A DNA stretch of 64,000 nt. It comes from Apoderus coryli (taxonomy: Eukaryota > Arthropoda > Insecta > Coleoptera > Attelabidae). The notes below the pieces were generated by a model. It saw only the letters and a program-made list of their open reading frames with translations, was not told the origin of the DNA and ran no database searches. The DNA is taken from positions 10,336,869-10,400,868 of the forward strand of contig OU452209.1 in NCBI GenBank assembly GCA_911728435.2, given 5' to 3'. Below are positions 53,400 to 62,728 of the stretch, in pieces (position 1 is the stretch's first letter; each line of letters starts with the position of its first letter). The position numbers and the translations under genes are program-made.

Positions 53400-54360
53400 T
53401 ATTGCGAACTAAAGGATGGGGCACATTCAACCACATAGAGGTGGGGTATATTCAACCAGCCCCAAACCTCTTCACTGTACGGTATATGTCATATGATTTT
53501 AAAAAGTAAATATTCTCTTCATTTTAGATGGTGCGTAATTACAAAAAAAAAAAAAAAAGACAAACCCGGCCAACATAGTTGAAACCGATATGAAGAATGC
53601 TATTAGAGAAGTTATAAGTAAGAATATGTCAAAACGAGAATCCAGCAGAAGCTTCAGTGTAAAACGAGATACACTGCATTCTAGAATTAAAAAACTACGG
53701 AAAAAATACTCACCGGCCAGAGTTTCAAAATTTATACTCGAATATTTATTATATTAATTTATATACTCGGGTAACGAAAATAGCGATTTTGTTGAAAACG
53801 AGCTGGTTTTGTTTAGCAAATATAGTGTTTCCCAAGTGTTTACAAAATCTCAAGAACTGGGAATAGTTCAGTATATTAAAAAATGAATTTCAGATTAAAT
53901 ATTTACGACGTAAAAGTTCTAGCTTTAACTTTTTTTATCCGGCAGTTGATGACATAGCTACAGCTGAGCGGTATGATCTAAGGTTAAAGTTACCTAAATC
54001 AAGGACAGCTAGAACTTCTTCTCTCCATACGTTTAGTCTTGATTGAACATCATCAGCAATGTTAAAAACTCACAAATAAAAGTAGGCAAAAAGAAGTTTT
54101 TTTTACAAATGCTTGTTATGGTTAAACTGCCCCTTGTGATGGTTGAATTTACCCCACCGTGGGGCACTTTAAACCGTTTGTAAAGTTTTATCGCAACCTT
54201 GGTTTTAACTTTATAAAATGTTTTAAAATTAAACTTTTTTTACCAAATATAGCTAAAACCACACTTAACATTATCCTAATAAGTATAACATAAAAATCCT
54301 TACTGCGAGTTTTTTATCCAACAAAACTTACAAAATGGTTGAATGTGCCCTCCTTTCCCC
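53400..54360 (+). mobile_element. pogo-like element, right arm
   Basis: Mirror copy of 46,325-47,285. The N-terminal coding remnant runs plus-strand from ATG at about 53,528 to about 53,725. Confidence 0.75.
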
Positions 54361-54623
54361 TATACATGGTGATTTTCAGAGGACCCTATTCAACGTCAGT
54401 TTTCAAAGTTTTTGCAGACATCATGGTCGAGAGGGGCCTACATAAATGTGAAACGAAACATCAAAATAACTATCATTCATAGTTATTTTGATGTTGTGTA
54501 AATAAGCTTTTCAATTAGTATCACTTCCATGTAGGTACCTAAATAGTGCCGTTTCTTCAATATTTTGATTTTTTATAAAACTTACGCGAAAATCAGATAT
54601 TAATTTACAAAACAACAGGATTT

Positions 54624-54915
54624 TTAAGAAAGTAATCCATATTTAGGAGGAGTGGAAGTGTAATAAATAAAGGACGTCAGCTCCACAATACAATGTTTTA
54701 TAATAAATTTCAAATTATCCCATACATGTTTCGATTCGATTTGTTCGGATGGTACGTGTTTACATATTTCTACTGTTGTATATCTCGCTGTGCTTAAATG
54801 CAGGCCGATATTGTAGATGGGCAACAATTATGGTACTCTGACGAGCTCATAATAAGAGCGAAACAAATTCATCAGTATCTGTCGACCCATGCCTCGGTCT
54901 GGTTCTACTGAATTA
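54624..54915 (-). repeat. Penelope-type terminal repeat remnant, right arm
   Basis: Mirror of 45,770-46,062, with the degraded hammerhead now on the plus strand (about 54,823-54,880). Confidence 0.55.
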
Positions 54916-55070
54916 GACTGAGGTCCTGCTAAATAAAATCCCTTGTGTAGGTAACACCAGTAATTTTGTCCGCTATTACACGACATTATTTTTCATTTGT
55001 TATATTTACGGACACAAATTCATTGTATTATCAGATATCATATTATTAATTGACTTTTTTTTACGTATAA

Positions 55071-55251
55071 TAATTCGATGATGCTTAATTAGTCTATTTC
55101 TTTAATTATACAGACTAATTAAGCATTCATCTAATTAATATACGTAAGAAATAAAATTTCAATTGATAATATTATTAATTGAAATGTTATGAATGCTTAA
55201 TTAGTCTGTATAATTTAAGAAAATAGACTAATTAAGCCATCCATCGAATTA
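55071..55251. repeat. Nested palindrome, right arm
   Basis: Mirror of 45,434-45,614. It differs from it by a single T in the TATTTTCTTTAAT run. Confidence 0.8.
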
Positions 55252-55280
55252 GTAATAATATTGACAAAGAGATGTCTGCC

Positions 55281-55336
55281 TGCCGATCACCACTGATGAG
55301 TTGTGGATCAACGAAACGGCCCGTCTGGTGAAGGCA
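55281..55336 (+). ncRNA. Hammerhead ribozyme, type I, intact core (right arm)
   Basis: Mirror of 45,349-45,404 on the plus strand: CTGATGA 55,293-55,299, GAAAC 55,313-55,317, GTC 55,323-55,325, stem I TCACCA 55,287-55,292 with TGGTGA 55,326-55,331. Confidence 0.8.
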
Positions 55337-55384
55337 TGGTAGTGTGAAACAAATTTCCAACATAACTGAGAGTCTTGTTGTTTT

Positions 55385-56370
55385 TTTTTTATTTATTTAT
55401 TTCTTAGTTCCACCGAATGATAACAATACAACATGTTACATTATGGGATTGTCAAACATAATAACTAATAGATAATACTACATATTATTAATCTGTTGCA
55501 CAATTTACAAATTCATCCACAGAATAAAAACAATTATCCACAAAATAATTTCTCAACTCCAGCTTAAATCTCTCAAATGTAAGGTTTTTAAATTTGTTAA
55601 TTTTCAGAATCTTATTATATTATTTTGTTTCTAGTGCCATAATTGTGAACATCTTCACTTTTAAATAACGATTCACTTTGTTTTTTATATGAATTATGAG
55701 TGCGTACATGTAGAGACAAGGAAAAGTCATTATTTTCAATTTCACAAAATGTTCCCTACATGATGCTGTCTGAGGAATTTTTTGAACTGCTCTTACAACC
55801 TTTTTTTGCACTCGGAATACTCTAGTCGATTCACCGGCTCCTCCCCAAAATATTATTCCATATGCCAAGGTAGACTGGACTAAGCCGAAGTATATCAATT
55901 TCAGAATGCTAGTTGATACAGTACCTCTAATATTCTTTATCAGAGACACACAGCTACAACTGACTTTTGGTAGTATGGTGTCAATATGTAGGTATGTCCC
56001 AGATTAGTTTGCTGTCTGTATACACTCCCAGAAATTTGGTATTACTCACATTTTTTATAGACTTACCTCCTATACGTATCAAATAACACTTATTGCTGGT
56101 CTTGTTTGGCATATATATAGGCAGAGCAACCGTTTTTAATGCATTAAGGGTAAGTCCGTTATGCACACACCACCGATACATCGCCTCAGTCACCACGTTG
56201 GCAGCCTGAACTAACCCTGCTTCATCCTTGGCTGAAACAAGAACACTAGTAGCAAAGATTAATCTACACAATAGATAGTCAGCCCAATGCATTAAAATCA
56301 GAACATCTCTAAGTATGCCTGCCACTACGTGGCGTAGACTAGCGTGTAAAGCATAGAGCAGTATTGTCAC
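55385..56370 (-). pseudogene. Non-LTR RT and C-terminal tail, right arm
   Basis: Mirror of 44,315-45,300 with identical translation, including the disrupted catalytic region. Confidence 0.85.
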
Positions 56371-56576
56371 AGCCAGAAACCGTTTTGTAGTTTATTAATA
56401 TCAAAAACAAAACGCAACGTATAACAATTATTTAGATCATTTGCAACAGATATGCACCGGCAATGCTGTATTGTCAGAGAGAGAAATTGATGAAATTCTG
56501 TATTAATCTGGAGGGGATACGCAGGGAGGGTAGAAAAAAAAACAAGCGAATGTGGTGTGTGTCGTGCTGTTGCCAA

Positions 56577-58608
56577 TTCGTCGGTAAAAGAAACACACAG
56601 GGTGATTTATTACAAGTACAGTATTGAAATAAAAGCCTAATCTCTATGAATTAAATTTAATATAATAATATTTAATCCATGTCATACATGTTTCAAGACT
56701 AGACCAGTCCCATGATCAGTGGCGAACAATCGTTAAATGAAAAGCTTTTAGATAGAAACATACTTTTGACTAAATATTTCACGTAGACAATGTGGCAAAG
56801 ATGTAACAAGATTGTTGTAGATCTTATAATACCTATAATAAAAAAATTATCAGTGCTACCTATATTATATTAGGTATACCTATTATAATAGTCTGTCTCT
56901 TCATCAGGTATAAGTTCCACTTTATCGGTTTAGGTACTTAAATTTTACTTCTTTTTAATGTTTCTTCGGGTAAATAATAATTTCGGTAGGAATAGGGCTT
57001 TGGGTATGAAACAAAAAAGATAGAAAATAGAAATTTGATATAGGGGTAGTTCTAAGCATTTACAAGTTTGTGACGTGTAGCGATTTTCGATGCCGCCCCC
57101 GGAGGTATACATGAGGGCGGCGCAATGCCGTTTTAAATATCTCGTATCGCTTTCTTGGAAAATAAAAAATTGTAACTGATAACTGAAACTTAATACGTGG
57201 GCGTAAGAGGTAAGGTCACTTCACAGGTCTCTATTAATGAAAGAAAGTTAACATTTTGAGCATCTGCGTAAAATTAAATGTATCCGTTTGGTGGGTAGTT
57301 TTGATTACAATAAGTCGGTGCCAAGCCCAAGCCCGAAACAAAATAAATCTATATTTACCTACTACCTATTTGGCTTGGTACCGACTATTATGTGCATTGT
57401 TGTCTTTTGAATGATATTTGTATTTTGTTATTTTTCGTATTTTTTATTAGTTCTTTTGACAGCTCTGGTGTCATCAATACACCTGTATCCCGAATTGCAC
57501 CAAATTGCGATGCTATTGAACAAGCATATAATCCTAAATATAATATTATTTTTGAACTACCTGTATCTCGAAAACCAAGCCGTAGCGGACCCATGTACAT
57601 ATGAAATTTGTATCTTAAAATTAGTCAAAGAATGACCCTTTAAAGTTTGTACAAGTACTTATGCAACACCCTGTATACATAGATACTTTGATTTGCAATT
57701 TGCAAATCTGTCAAACTAGGTAATGCTGTTTTTTTTATTTACTTTCAAATATGGTGTTATGTAATTGTATTCAAATTAAATGTTTGGGGATGATATTTAC
57801 GAGTTTTATTTTTTATATAGAGAAACTGTTATTCAGTTTTTAAGGATCAATCTGAAGCAGACGATTGTACTTGTTAAAACATGAAAAAAGTTATTGTCGT
57901 GATACTTTTAACACCCTGTTGGTGGGTTTTTAAAGCTTTTTACGAAACGTGTTAACAATACAATCTACATAAATCGTTAGTTTTTTAAAGTTTTATGATC
58001 ATTGCACAAAAACCAATATTAGGGAGACTGTAAGTTTTTTTTCAATTCGGCGTTGCAGAATTTGAACCTAATTGTGATAATTGTGTTATTTTACTAGTAT
58101 AGATATTTTTGAGTAAATTAATTCGGTTATAATCGATGAGTAGAATCTTTGGAGTAAAATACATTTCACAAAAACCCTGAACCATATTTCTCAATAGATT
58201 TAAATTTTCATTAAAAACAGATTAAAAATTCTAATTTTTTACATCCTGCATTTCGAAACCGTATTTTTTTAAATAATTATTGTCATGCTGGAAATTTCAA
58301 ACCTTATTTACTTCAGCAACTTGTAAAAAGCACAGCCTTTTTAATATTAACATTTCTTAAAATCGATATTACGCGATAACGATGACTTTCTATCAATATC
58401 ACAGAAGGATACATTTATTACGTATATAATTTGTTAGATTTTACATCTCCGAATTGAAACACACGCAAAAAATGTGCATAAAAAAGTTAGGGTAGCATTT
58501 CACGCCTGTATGCCCCTTTAATTTATCCGCCTCTGAGATTTATTTTTTCATAATGTTAACGACAAGTTGAATCTGCTGTTTGAGTTTGATCCTTAAAACT
58601 GAATCAGG
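56577..58608. repeat. Distal right-arm DNA (mirror of 42,070-44,108)
   Basis: It holds the mirror of the diverged TIR element (about 57,818-58,608) and of the transposon end (about 57,675). It lacks the 7-nt TACTAAG present at about 43,487. No gene is supported. Confidence 0.6.
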
Positions 58609-58715
58609 TAATAACCGGAAGTCCTATCTATAACGCCAAATTTCGTTAATTTAAATATAACTTTTTAATGCATCCTTATATCCGAAATTTAAAATTAAAT
58701 GACTAAAATAATATT

Positions 58716-58780
58716 TGTGGAGCAGACGCCGTTTGATTTATACATTAATCATCACTCCTCTTCGAATGGATTACTTCATA
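58716..58780 (+). repeat. Penelope terminal repeat fragment at the arm border
   Basis: TGTGGAGCAGACGCCGTTTG and the following GATTTATACATTA match 50,717-50,748 at the palindrome centre, then diverge to CATCACTCCTCTTCG. Confidence 0.8.
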
Positions 58781-58794
58781 AAATAGTTTTGTTT

Positions 58795-59190
58795 AAGTTT
58801 GTTTCCATTGTAATATACAATCACAGTTCCTTTACTATTAAAGTCACCCACCTTAGCATCCAATCTCAAAGATACGCTTGTTAATTGACTTAGTAGGGCG
58901 CGTTTAAAAATAGTTCACTACCTAGTTTTAGTTCACAGGGCAGCGTAATAGAGCGATGAAGATGAAGATATAGTAGAATAAAGCGAAGCACACACATAGA
59001 GGCGTTAACGTATCTAAGAGACCACAATGGTGGAACCTCAAAGGACTCATGATTCTGTATTGCAAGGGGTCCAATTGCTATTGGACGACTAATTAATGCA
59101 AAATATTCAGAATTTAACATTCTGAACACATCATTTAGAAGATATATGTAAGAAATATGAGCACCGAATAGTCATCTACACGATGAATCG
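58795..59190 (-). repeat. Repeat A, copy 8
   Basis: Minus-strand copy with GTCCAATTGCTATTGGAC at about 59,070-59,087. The open frame at 58,890-59,129 is within the repeat and not conserved. It follows the Penelope fragment directly, as copy 6 follows another Penelope remnant. Confidence 0.7.
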
Positions 59191-59229
59191 TTTATTAGTG
59201 TACCAGTTAATAGCAAGCCGCCGTGTTTA

Positions 59230-59870
59230 GGTTTTATTTTTGAAGAATCCTAGAACATTGCTCTCTTTATATTATTCTCTCGTTTACGGAAAGCTGAGTT
59301 TTGCATCAACAGTGTGGTGTCCGCAATATGCGTGCTATATACAACGTATCGAGAGTATACAACATAAGTTTTTGAAATACTTGGCGTATAAGTCCGACAT
59401 CATACTGAGTTTTCCCGTGAATTGCAATCCCATTATGCGAAGATATTCAATAATATCATTTGCAAAAGAGAAGACAACTCTCTTATTTATTATTTATATT
59501 TAAGATTTTAAAAGGCTTACTGCAGTTAGATCCTATTTTAGAAAACATTATTTTTAACGAGCCACTTAGAACAATGAGTTATTTGTTATTCCATTTAGAC
59601 GAACTAATGCTGGACAAAATTCTCCTATCTGTAGGATGTTAAAGACTTTTAATTCTTTGATTGTGGATTTCGATTTTCTCACTATGTCTAAATATACATT
59701 TAAGATATTTGCAAGAAACATGATTGACTAACTATTGTATTTGCACTCTTATGTATGATTTGTTTTTTTTAAGTTCTATTGATTAACCCACTGAACATGT
59801 ATATTATACTGTGGGTACTGTTTTGGATCTTTGATCTGTGTGTACCCCGAATTGTTAAATTAAATTAAAT
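59230..59870 (+). pseudogene. Non-LTR polymerase C-terminal part
   Basis: The frame 59,240-59,503 reads LYYSLVYGKLSFASTVWCPQ and IQRIESIQHKFLKYLAYKSD, the region after the RT thumb with a conserved W-x-P. It continues in another frame (59,495-59,640, KILKGLLQLDPILENI). The 3' UTR ends near TAAATTAAATTAAAT at 59,865. The palm is missing. Confidence 0.75.
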
Positions 59871-60099
59871 TCTTATGGTAGTAAAAATTATGAATAACAA
59901 GTGGAGGTTAATAGGAGAGTCTGAGATATCGGTTATCAAAAAGCAGGTTCGCGACAGACAAGCCCAGAATATGCTCAATAGGAATTAGAACCGCGCTGCG
60001 TTGCTGCTGACGACAAAAATTTCACCATTGGTTCTGGCTACAACATATTGATATTAAGCGCATGAACCGTTTTGGTAGAGAACAACGATAACATAGTTC

Positions 60100-60605
60100 T
60101 ACTTTTCACTTTTAGAATCCCATCTTCGATACGCTCTTCCATTCTGGGGTAAATGATGTGCGAGCAATTTGGGCGTATTTTTAGATTACCAAAAAGAGCT
60201 ATTCGATACTCTCTGAGATTGCACTATAGAGCCCATTGCCAGGACTTCTTCAGCAAATTTAAAATACTAACACTACCTTCCTTATTCATATTGGAATCGG
60301 TCTGCTTAATCCGCAAACACCTGTCAGATGTCTCTGAAAGACCATTCCATAACTATCTGCTTAGAAACGCCCAACATGATCTTTATCTGCTAGCCCCATC
60401 CTTCAAATTAATCAAAAGCTCGATGATATACAACGCAAAAATGCACAACCATCTGCCAATGGAAATCAAATCGTTATCATCCCTTCTTAGATTCCGTAAA
60501 GCTCTAAAAACATACTTGTTAGAAAGAGCTTTTTATTCAGTAAGTGACTTTACCTACGACCACTACTGTAAATACTTAAAAACACACCGTCTCCGATCAA
60601 TGTAA
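60100..60605 (+). pseudogene. Non-LTR polymerase C-terminal part, second family
   Basis: The 150-aa frame 60,153-60,605 reads QFGRIFRLPKRAIRYSLRLH, then CQDFFSKFKILTLPSLFIL and FRKALKTYLLERAFYSVSDF, the C-terminal end of a non-LTR polymerase. The frame runs to its natural end, so the 3' coding end is intact while the rest is missing. The stretch before it (59,880-60,100) has no feature. Confidence 0.8.
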
Positions 60606-60786
60606 GATTCCTATTACGTACGGTAAAAAAATCGCACAGCTTGGTAAAAAAATCGTACAGTTTTCCTAGCAACCGCTTAGCAACGGTCAATACGAACAAA
60701 CTTATTCAAAAACTGACATAAATCTTAAATCAAATTTGTATGCGAGTGTAATATTATAAAGTGAAATTAGTTTGATTACATAAAAA

Positions 60787-60882
60787 ATGTCGAGTGACAG
60801 TGAAATAGAAAATTTAACTCCACCCAATATTAGCGAAATTGCAGAAGCTGCTAGAACAACTTGTTACCGGCAAAATCTGAAT
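60787..60882 (+). pseudogene. Truncated N-terminus of an unclassified TE protein
   Basis: An ATG at 60,787 opens MSSDSEIENLTPPNISEIAE, AARTTCYRQNL, then stops being coding at 60,882 where another repeat begins. It is preceded by a duplicated GGTAAAAAAATCGYACAG (60,621 and 60,641), like a transposon end. The start style resembles tyrosine-recombinase-type TE proteins, but this is weak. Confidence 0.3.
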
Positions 60883-61022
60883 ATACGTATATTTTTTTAG
60901 TAAATATTAATACAGGGTATTTGAAAAAAAGGGTAAAAATCAAATTGAAAAAAGTGTCATAATTCAAAATTTTTAAATGGCAACCCCCCATTTTATATTT
61001 TTTTTAAGTTTATGAAAGGATG
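60883..61022 (-). repeat. Fragment of the long-TIR element of 14.9-16.8 kb
   Basis: TTTTTAGTAAATATTAATAC, TCATAATTCAAAATTTTTAA and ATGGCAACC match the right-arm block of that element (16,300-16,390) in reverse complement. It is cut off at the copia LTR. Confidence 0.75.
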
Positions 61023-61206
61023 TGTTGTTTTGTGAACATCAAAAACCTTTTATTTTGTTTTATTTGTCACATTGGAAACAATGTATTTTTTTCACCTTGG
61101 TTCTTTTCAAGTGTCAAGTAATATAGTTTTCTTTTGGTTATGAAAAACAGTATACACGTGTATTATTTATTCCATTAAAACTAAAGTTATTTTATTAGTT
61201 ACAACA
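61023..61206 (+). repeat. Copia 5' LTR
   Basis: A 184-bp segment beginning TGTTG and ending CAACA, the inverted ends expected of an LTR, directly before a copia primer-binding site. The 3' LTR lies beyond the window, so identity of the LTRs cannot be used for dating. Confidence 0.75.
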
Positions 61207-61222
61207 GGTTATGGCCCAGATT
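61207..61222 (+). promoter_or_regulatory. Copia primer-binding site
   Basis: GGTTATGGCCCAGA lies directly after the LTR. Copia elements of insects prime on an internal part of initiator tRNA-Met, with a GGTTATGGGCCCAG site; this copy lacks one G. Confidence 0.75.
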
Positions 61223-61281
61223 AACGTTTATTAAGTTTTCACGGAGTGTTTTAAATATACGTGTTGTGATAATTTTCAAGT

Positions 61282-61376
61282 ATGGCAGTTAATTTCCTAT
61301 CTAGTGTTCCGAAGCTATTAGGCAGAGAAAATTACAGTAATCGGGCGTTCTTTGCGAATTAGCTGCTGATAAAGAG
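61282..61376 (+). pseudogene. Copia gag, first 26 codons only
   Basis: ATG at 61,282 starts MAVNFLSSVPKLLGRENYSN, the L-x-G-x-N-Y start of copia-type gag. The usual Trp after it reads Arg, and a TAG at 61,360 ends the frame. About five more codons (LLIKR) still look like gag before the sequence switches to the SUV4-20-like segment at about 61,377. The rest of gag, the protease and most of the integrase are missing. Confidence 0.75.
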
Positions 61377-61572
61377 GGTGCGTAAAGGTTTTACGGGACA
61401 TTGAGGTTGGTGAGGAGATCACGTGTTTTTACGGTGAGTACTTTTTCGGTGATAAAAACTGTTATTGTGAGTGTGAGACGTGCGAGCGGCGTAAAACGGG
61501 AGCGTATGCCAAGGAGACTGAACAGAAGCAGGAAAATGGGTACAGGTTGCGGGAAACTGACAATCGACTGAA
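61377..61572 (+). pseudogene. Captured SUV4-20 (KMT5B/C-type) histone methyltransferase fragment
   Basis: The open frame runs without interruption from 61,373 to 61,852. Its first part reads [20 protein letters not shown], then [15 protein letters not shown], and [15 protein letters not shown]. This is the end of the SET domain (E-E-I-x-C-F-Y-G) with the post-SET cysteine cluster (C-x-C-E-x-C-E-R-R) and the following conserved L-R-E-T-D-x-R-L-N-R block of SUV4-20 enzymes, which di- and trimethylate histone H4 Lys20. The N-terminal domain and the N-H-D-C cofactor-binding motif are absent, so it has no activity by itself. No intron is seen inside. It joins copia integrase in frame at about 61,573. 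Confidence 0.88.
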
Positions 61573-61855
61573 CAGAACTAAAACTAAATTACAAGATAAA
61601 ACACCATTCGAAATGTGGTTTAAGAAAAAACCTAATGTAGAAAATATAAGAATTTTCGGTAGCACAGCCATGGTTCATATACCAAAAGCAAATCGAACTA
61701 AGTGGAACAAAAAGTCACAACGAATGATTTTAGTTGGTTTTGATGAAAACATTAAGGGTTACAGGGTATTTAATCCTAATAATGGTACTGTTACAACAAG
61801 TAGAGACGTTTTAATTATAGAAGATCATAATCATAATTATAGAAGATACTGAAAA
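61573..61855 (+). pseudogene. Copia integrase C-terminal region
   Basis: In frame with the SUV4-20 piece: [34 protein letters not shown], then [20 protein letters not shown] and VTTSRDVLI, the conserved T-P-x-E-x-W ... F-G-x-x-A ... K-G-Y-R-x-x section after the copia integrase core. The DDE catalytic core is missing. A TGA follows at about 61,850. Confidence 0.9.
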
Positions 61856-62078
61856 GTCAAATATTATGACAAACTCAGATCAAGTGGGGGAGCTGAAGGA
61901 TTCAGTGGAAAACCAAGATGGTACTACTCAAACTGATATCATAGAATCAAATATAAAATCATTTCTCAAACGAAATAAATTATCCATCATCAAAGTGGAG
62001 TGTCAGTTTCAAATAAAGAAAACAAACTAAAACTTCCAAAGTCAACTCCACAAAATCTTTAATTCAATTATAAAAAAA

Positions 62079-62117
62079 GGGAAACTAGTTTCGGCTCAAC
62101 AAGCCATCATCAGTCCC
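62079..62117 (-). ncRNA. Hammerhead ribozyme motif, left repeat
   Basis: Minus strand: stem I GGGA/TCCC, CTGATGA, stem II GGCT/AGCC with TGTTG loop, GAAAC, two-base-pair stem III with TA loop, and GTT as the cleavage triplet (allowed NUH but weaker than GUC). Confidence 0.65.
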
Positions 62118-62611
62118 ACAACAAAGATAAAAACGAACGCATAAGAGAAAAAAATTAAATAAATAAATAAAACGTACAACGGGCTACAAAACTATACATA
62201 AGTTCTAAGGCAAAAAAAAAAAAAACACTCACCATTCCCACAAAAACACCCGTGCACAAAAAACAAAAAAACATCAAACATGAATACGAATATGACTATG
62301 ACATTACATTACACGAAAACAAACACCTGTGTTGAGTAAATAAATAAAATAATTTTAATGCATCCGAGGCCAGATTCAAATATATGAAAAGGAAAAAACG
62401 AAAAACGTTTAACCTTTTTCTATAAGTACAGTATGTCCAAAAAGAATTGAATTGAACTGGACTGGACTGAAATTTTAAAGAATTGAATTGAATTGGGAAT
62501 GGTGAGTTTTTTTGCCTTAGAACTTATGTATAGTTTTGTAGCCCGTTGTACGTTTTATTTATTTATTTATTTAATTTTTTTCTCTTATGCGTTCGTTTTT
62601 ATCTTTGTTGT

Positions 62612-62650
62612 GGGACTGATGATGGCTTGTTGAGCCGAAACTAGTTTCCC
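62612..62650 (+). ncRNA. Hammerhead ribozyme motif, right repeat
   Basis: The plus-strand partner of 62,079-62,117: GGGA 62,612-62,615, CTGATGA 62,616-62,622, GGCT/AGCC 62,624-62,636, GAAAC 62,637-62,641, GTT 62,644-62,646, TCCC 62,647-62,650. Confidence 0.65.
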
Positions 62651-62728
62651 TTTTTTTATAATTGAATTAAAGATTTTGTGGAGTTGACTTTGGAAGTTTT
62701 AGTTTGTTTTCTTTATATAAAATCATTT

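Larger units (their letters stand above)
50357..58715 (-). repeat. Right arm of the giant inverted repeat
   Basis: This 8,359-bp arm is the reverse complement of 41,963-50,328. It ends exactly where the Penelope terminal sequence TGTGGAGCAGACGCC begins at 58,716. Its last 21 bp also occur in direct orientation at the left edge (41,948-41,968), because that edge is itself a palindrome. Confidence 0.97.
61965..62714 (+). mobile_element. Non-autonomous Penelope-type insertion inside copia
   Basis: A 14-bp direct repeat (ATATAAAATCATTT, at 61,951-61,964 and 62,715-62,728) flanks the insertion, and copia coding sequence on both sides is in one frame if a single copy is counted. Inside are two inverted repeats of about 220 bp (62,014-62,239 and 62,495-62,714), each with a hammerhead and the Penelope-like TGTGGAGTTGAC border. 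The 255-bp loop has no coding sequence. Inverted terminal repeats and variable target duplications are features of Penelope elements. Confidence 0.8.

Noticed and set aside
61547..61852. Copia integrase frame starting at its first Met
   Set aside because: The frame is open from 61,373, and residues before and after that Met belong to the SUV4-20 segment, so the Met is not a natural start.
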